64,000 bases of DNA from Oscarella lobularis (taxonomy: Eukaryota > Porifera > Homoscleromorpha > Homosclerophorida > Oscarellidae). Positions within the stretch are counted from its first letter, which is position 1; every line of letters starts with the position of its first letter. Below, piece after piece: positions 61,301 to 64,000 of the stretch. A program made the position numbers and the translations under genes. The stretch lies in NCBI RefSeq assembly GCF_947507565.1, contig NC_089185.1, positions 248,001-312,000 on the forward strand. Direction: 5' to 3'. A model generated the notes under the pieces. The model did no database searches. It was not told the origin of the DNA and saw nothing but the letters and a program-made list of their open reading frames with translations.

Positions 61301-64000
61301 ACATTGAGAGGAATCAAAACAGGTTCGCCTTCGTCGCCGCTCGGATCCTTGACGATCTGAAAGCGAGATCGATGAGCAGCCAAATACGGGTAGACGGTCA
61401 GAATAGAATTATCGGCGGTGAGCGTGACGGGAAGTTGATAAACGTGTCCCTGGCGCGTGTTGAACGTGATGTAGGTCGAGTAGGATACCGGTCGACTGGA
61501 GACGAATGTGAAGCGGCAACGAAGCTCCGTCAAACCGGCGTCTTCGACGACTTGACCGTCGAGATATTCCAAGGCGACGTTGGCGACGTCGCGCGCTTCT
61601 AAAACGTCGGCTAGGTCGGGAAGAGACGCCGTCACTTGCGTTCCTCTGTGAAATCCTTTTGCTTTGATCTTGAAATCGGCGAACATGGGAATTCCTAGCG
61701 GGGTCGGCATCACCGTCAGTTGGGACGGATCAAACGTTATTGACGGAGATTCGAGTTCGCCGCGCAGTTCAATTATTCGGTAGGGGTGCTTTGATTTGCT
61801 AATGTACAGAGGCAGAGACGCTTTGAAGTATCCCGACGTTTCTAAAAAAGAACGCGTAGAATATCGAAGAGAAAAAAACGACTCGTATCGCTTACGAGGA
61901 CAAAAAGCGACTCCGAGTCCGTATTCGGCGCCGACGTCGAGCGTTCGTCCGACTCGATTTGGATATTTCGCTTCGGGCGATCCCAGAGGCGTTTTGGAGC
62001 GCGCACTCGCAAAAATAAACGTTCCGTCGTCGATTGATTGACCGCCGTAAGACAAGTCGACGTACCAATCCAAAGGTCCGTTGCTCGCATTTTTCATCTC
62101 GATTCCCTATACGAAAGTTGAATTCGGTGAGGAAAAAATTCAACTCGTCGCTATAATTAATTAATTAACCTTGGGATGAAAGAGAGGATTGCCGAGACTT
62201 AGCTCCAAAAATCCCGATTTCAAATCAAACTCCAATCGAGTGTGCGAAACGTTTAGCAGCGCTTTTAGTACCGTCGCAAGAACGCGTCTCTTTGGCGTTA
62301 CAGAGCCGTTAGCATCGCCAGAATCGCTTGTCCGCCCAAAGTCAAAGTCCGTCAATCCGAGACGAGAATTTGTCGGCGAGGGCGGCCACGGCGATTGCGG
62401 AGCGGACGGCGGATCCATGCCATTGACGACGACGGGTAGCACGAAATCGTAAGCGGCGATCTGCTGCGGAGCGAAGACTAGTTGACATTTCGCCGTCTCG
62501 TAAGGACCGACGTTGACGAGATAGTTATTCGTCTCCTCGTCGACGTAGTTCCCTTCGAGCTGAACGTCGCGTTTGGGCGAACGCAAGCCGAAGTCGCGAT
62601 AGCGCGACAAATCGAAGCGAACTTGAGCGCGAACGCGAGATCGATTGATCAGCTGAAACGGTTGTCGCGCCAGCGCGCCGCAATAGACGTCGTCGAAGCG
62701 AAATGCGTCGATATTCACGTCGACGGACGGCGTCTCGACGGCACCGCCTAGACGCAACGAAATCGATTTTCCGCCGCGTATTCGAACGTCGATGCGAGCG
62801 TCGAATTTCTCCGCTTTCGACGGTCTAAAAGCGACGACGATCTCGCTCTTTCCGCCGGCCGGAATCGATCCCGTCGCCGGCCGAACCGTCATGCCGGCGT
62901 ACGGAATCGTGCGAACGATTCGAAAGTGCGCGTCGACGACGCCGGCGTTTTCGATCCACGTCGATCGCACCGTCTCCAAACCGAGCGGCACGACGCCGAA
63001 CATGAGACGTCGATCGGCGAAACGGCACTCGATCGGCTCGAGTTCGACGACGCAACGAAGTTTCGCTCGATTGCCGTTCTTCACTTCCAACGTCACGTTG
63101 CCGTCGAGCGGCGCGTCAAAACTGGGACGATAGGCGACGGAGCACGTCAAATTACGATGCGCTTCGACGACGCCGCGCGACGGTTCGACGACGAAAACGG
63201 GCGGATTGTCGACGTCGACGAGACTCGAGTCAATCCAGACGAATTCGGCGGGATGATTGCGTCGATTTTCGAGCGTGATCGTCGCCTGATGCGCGCCCGT
63301 CGGCAGACACGAACGCAGCGTTACTTTGTAGGCGGATAAGTGCAGCGCGACGTCGACGACGTCTGCTTGAACGACGAGATGGGAGTCGTGGTGATCGTTG
63401 ATCGTGTAGTGGAGACTGCGCTGGAATCGACCCTTGCGATGCGATTCGAAGACGAGTGGCAATTCGGCGACGCTTCGCGGCGGCACGACTTGAGCGAGAG
63501 ACGACGATTGACGCAGTTCCGTGCAGTCGACGGTCGCCGCCAGTCGAATAAAGCGATCGAGCGAGTTGACGATGCGAACGGGAATTGTATTGACGGAACG
63601 CGAGCACACTTGACCGAAATCGACGACGGCGGGAAGAGTTTGAATTTGATGCAATTCCTCAGGCGAAAGCCAACGAGAACAGTCGGATTTCTCGACGGGC
63701 GTCAAGGGAACGGCGCGTAGCGCGTGTCCGACGAAATGAGAAGTGGCAACGTCTCGCAATTCGGCCAACCCGCGCGACGTCCTCATGCCACCACTGTCAA
63801 CATCTTTCGTCGTCGTTTTTTCAATTTCTTTCGTTTTCGGTTCAATTGGTCGTAATCCGGTCGCCGGCTCGATTCCCAAGTCGACGTCATTCAATTTTCC
63901 TTTCTTTGTCGTCGTCGTCGTTCGTTCGCGTTCGCGTCGCGTTGTGCGCAAATAGGACACGTAGGCGTCGCGATGTCGTCGTCTGTTCGCTCTCTCGACG
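55356..64000 (-). CDS. CFAP47: CFAP47-like ciliary protein, 5' end beyond the window
   Basis: Giant axonemal protein built of ASH/MSP-type immunoglobulin-like domains, needed for sperm flagella and central-pair organisation. The first large exon (62161 to beyond 63960) has VDFGQVCSRSVNTIPVRIVN and repeated beta domains (LMFGVVPLGLETVRSTWIEN). At about 59790-60770 a calponin-homology domain is encoded (EKILLSWLNRHYED, CHNAVLVVEAIKTLDL, VLDCVSYLCGSPVPG). More Ig-like domains fill 55850-59720 (SYVPKTRVQFDGVLSRSQ, SGIWRFPLRISVTEP). The last exon gives RRRRNFVRENLEVQQTG and STFKGAPLL, matching the CFAP47 C-terminus. About 17 exons, stop TAG 55356-55358. The frame is open at the right edge, so the start lies outside. 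Confidence 0.85.

Overview
The window is nuclear DNA of a compact-genome animal. Nearly every gene is split by short GT-AG introns of about 45-60 bases, intergenic gaps are often 50-250 bases, and the gene set is metazoan: Frizzled, Diversin/ANKRD6, DUOX with its maturation factor DUOXA, EXT2, RPGR, CFAP47, androglobin, TMEM135. I infer an early-branching ciliated animal, most likely a sponge; a homoscleromorph such as Oscarella would fit the compactness and the secreted modular proteins. That placement is inference, because no ribosomal or mitochondrial marker is present.

Layout. 1-2.2 kb: minus-strand monocarboxylate-transporter-like gene (cut by the left edge) and a SAM methyltransferase. 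2.4-4.6 kb: unrecognised plus-strand coiled-coil gene of about 12 exons. 4.7-7.2 kb: minus-strand secreted trypsin-EGF-Ig protein and a small TATA-driven secreted protein, with a repeat-rich, partly duplicated promoter region up to 7.75 kb. 7.9-12.7 kb: TMEM242-like (-), ZDHHC palmitoyltransferase (+) with a U12 AT-AC intron, SFT2 (-), CRYZL1 (+). 12.8-17.3 kb: intronless EXT2 (-) and RBBP4/7 (+). 17.5-30.6 kb: two tandem androglobin genes (+). 30.7-36.3 kb: TMEM135 (-), intronless Frizzled (-), a small membrane/coiled-coil gene (+). 36.3-38.1 kb: gene-free. 38.1-45.0 kb: ANKRD6 (+) and RPGR (+). 45.0-47.3 kb: retroelement remnant and a long hairpin. 47.3-55.3 kb: DUOX (-) and DUOXA (+), head to head across a 222-base spacer holding two CRE sites in a tandem repeat. 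55.4-64.0 kb: CFAP47 (-), cut by the right edge.

Functional themes. (1) Cilia: RPGR, CFAP47 and two androglobins. (2) Wnt/planar polarity: a Frizzled receptor and a Diversin homologue 3.3 kb apart. (3) Hydrogen peroxide production: DUOX plus its maturation factor, sharing one promoter. Several genes are divergent pairs with under 350 bases between start codons (TMEM242/ZDHHC, SFT2/CRYZL1, EXT2/RBBP4, FZD/coiled-coil, DUOX/DUOXA). Splicing is diverse: at least four GC-AG introns and one AT-AC U12 intron are needed to keep homologous reading frames.

Exon boundaries were worked out by eye from splice signals, reading phase and remembered family sequences; single-base errors at some junctions are possible.
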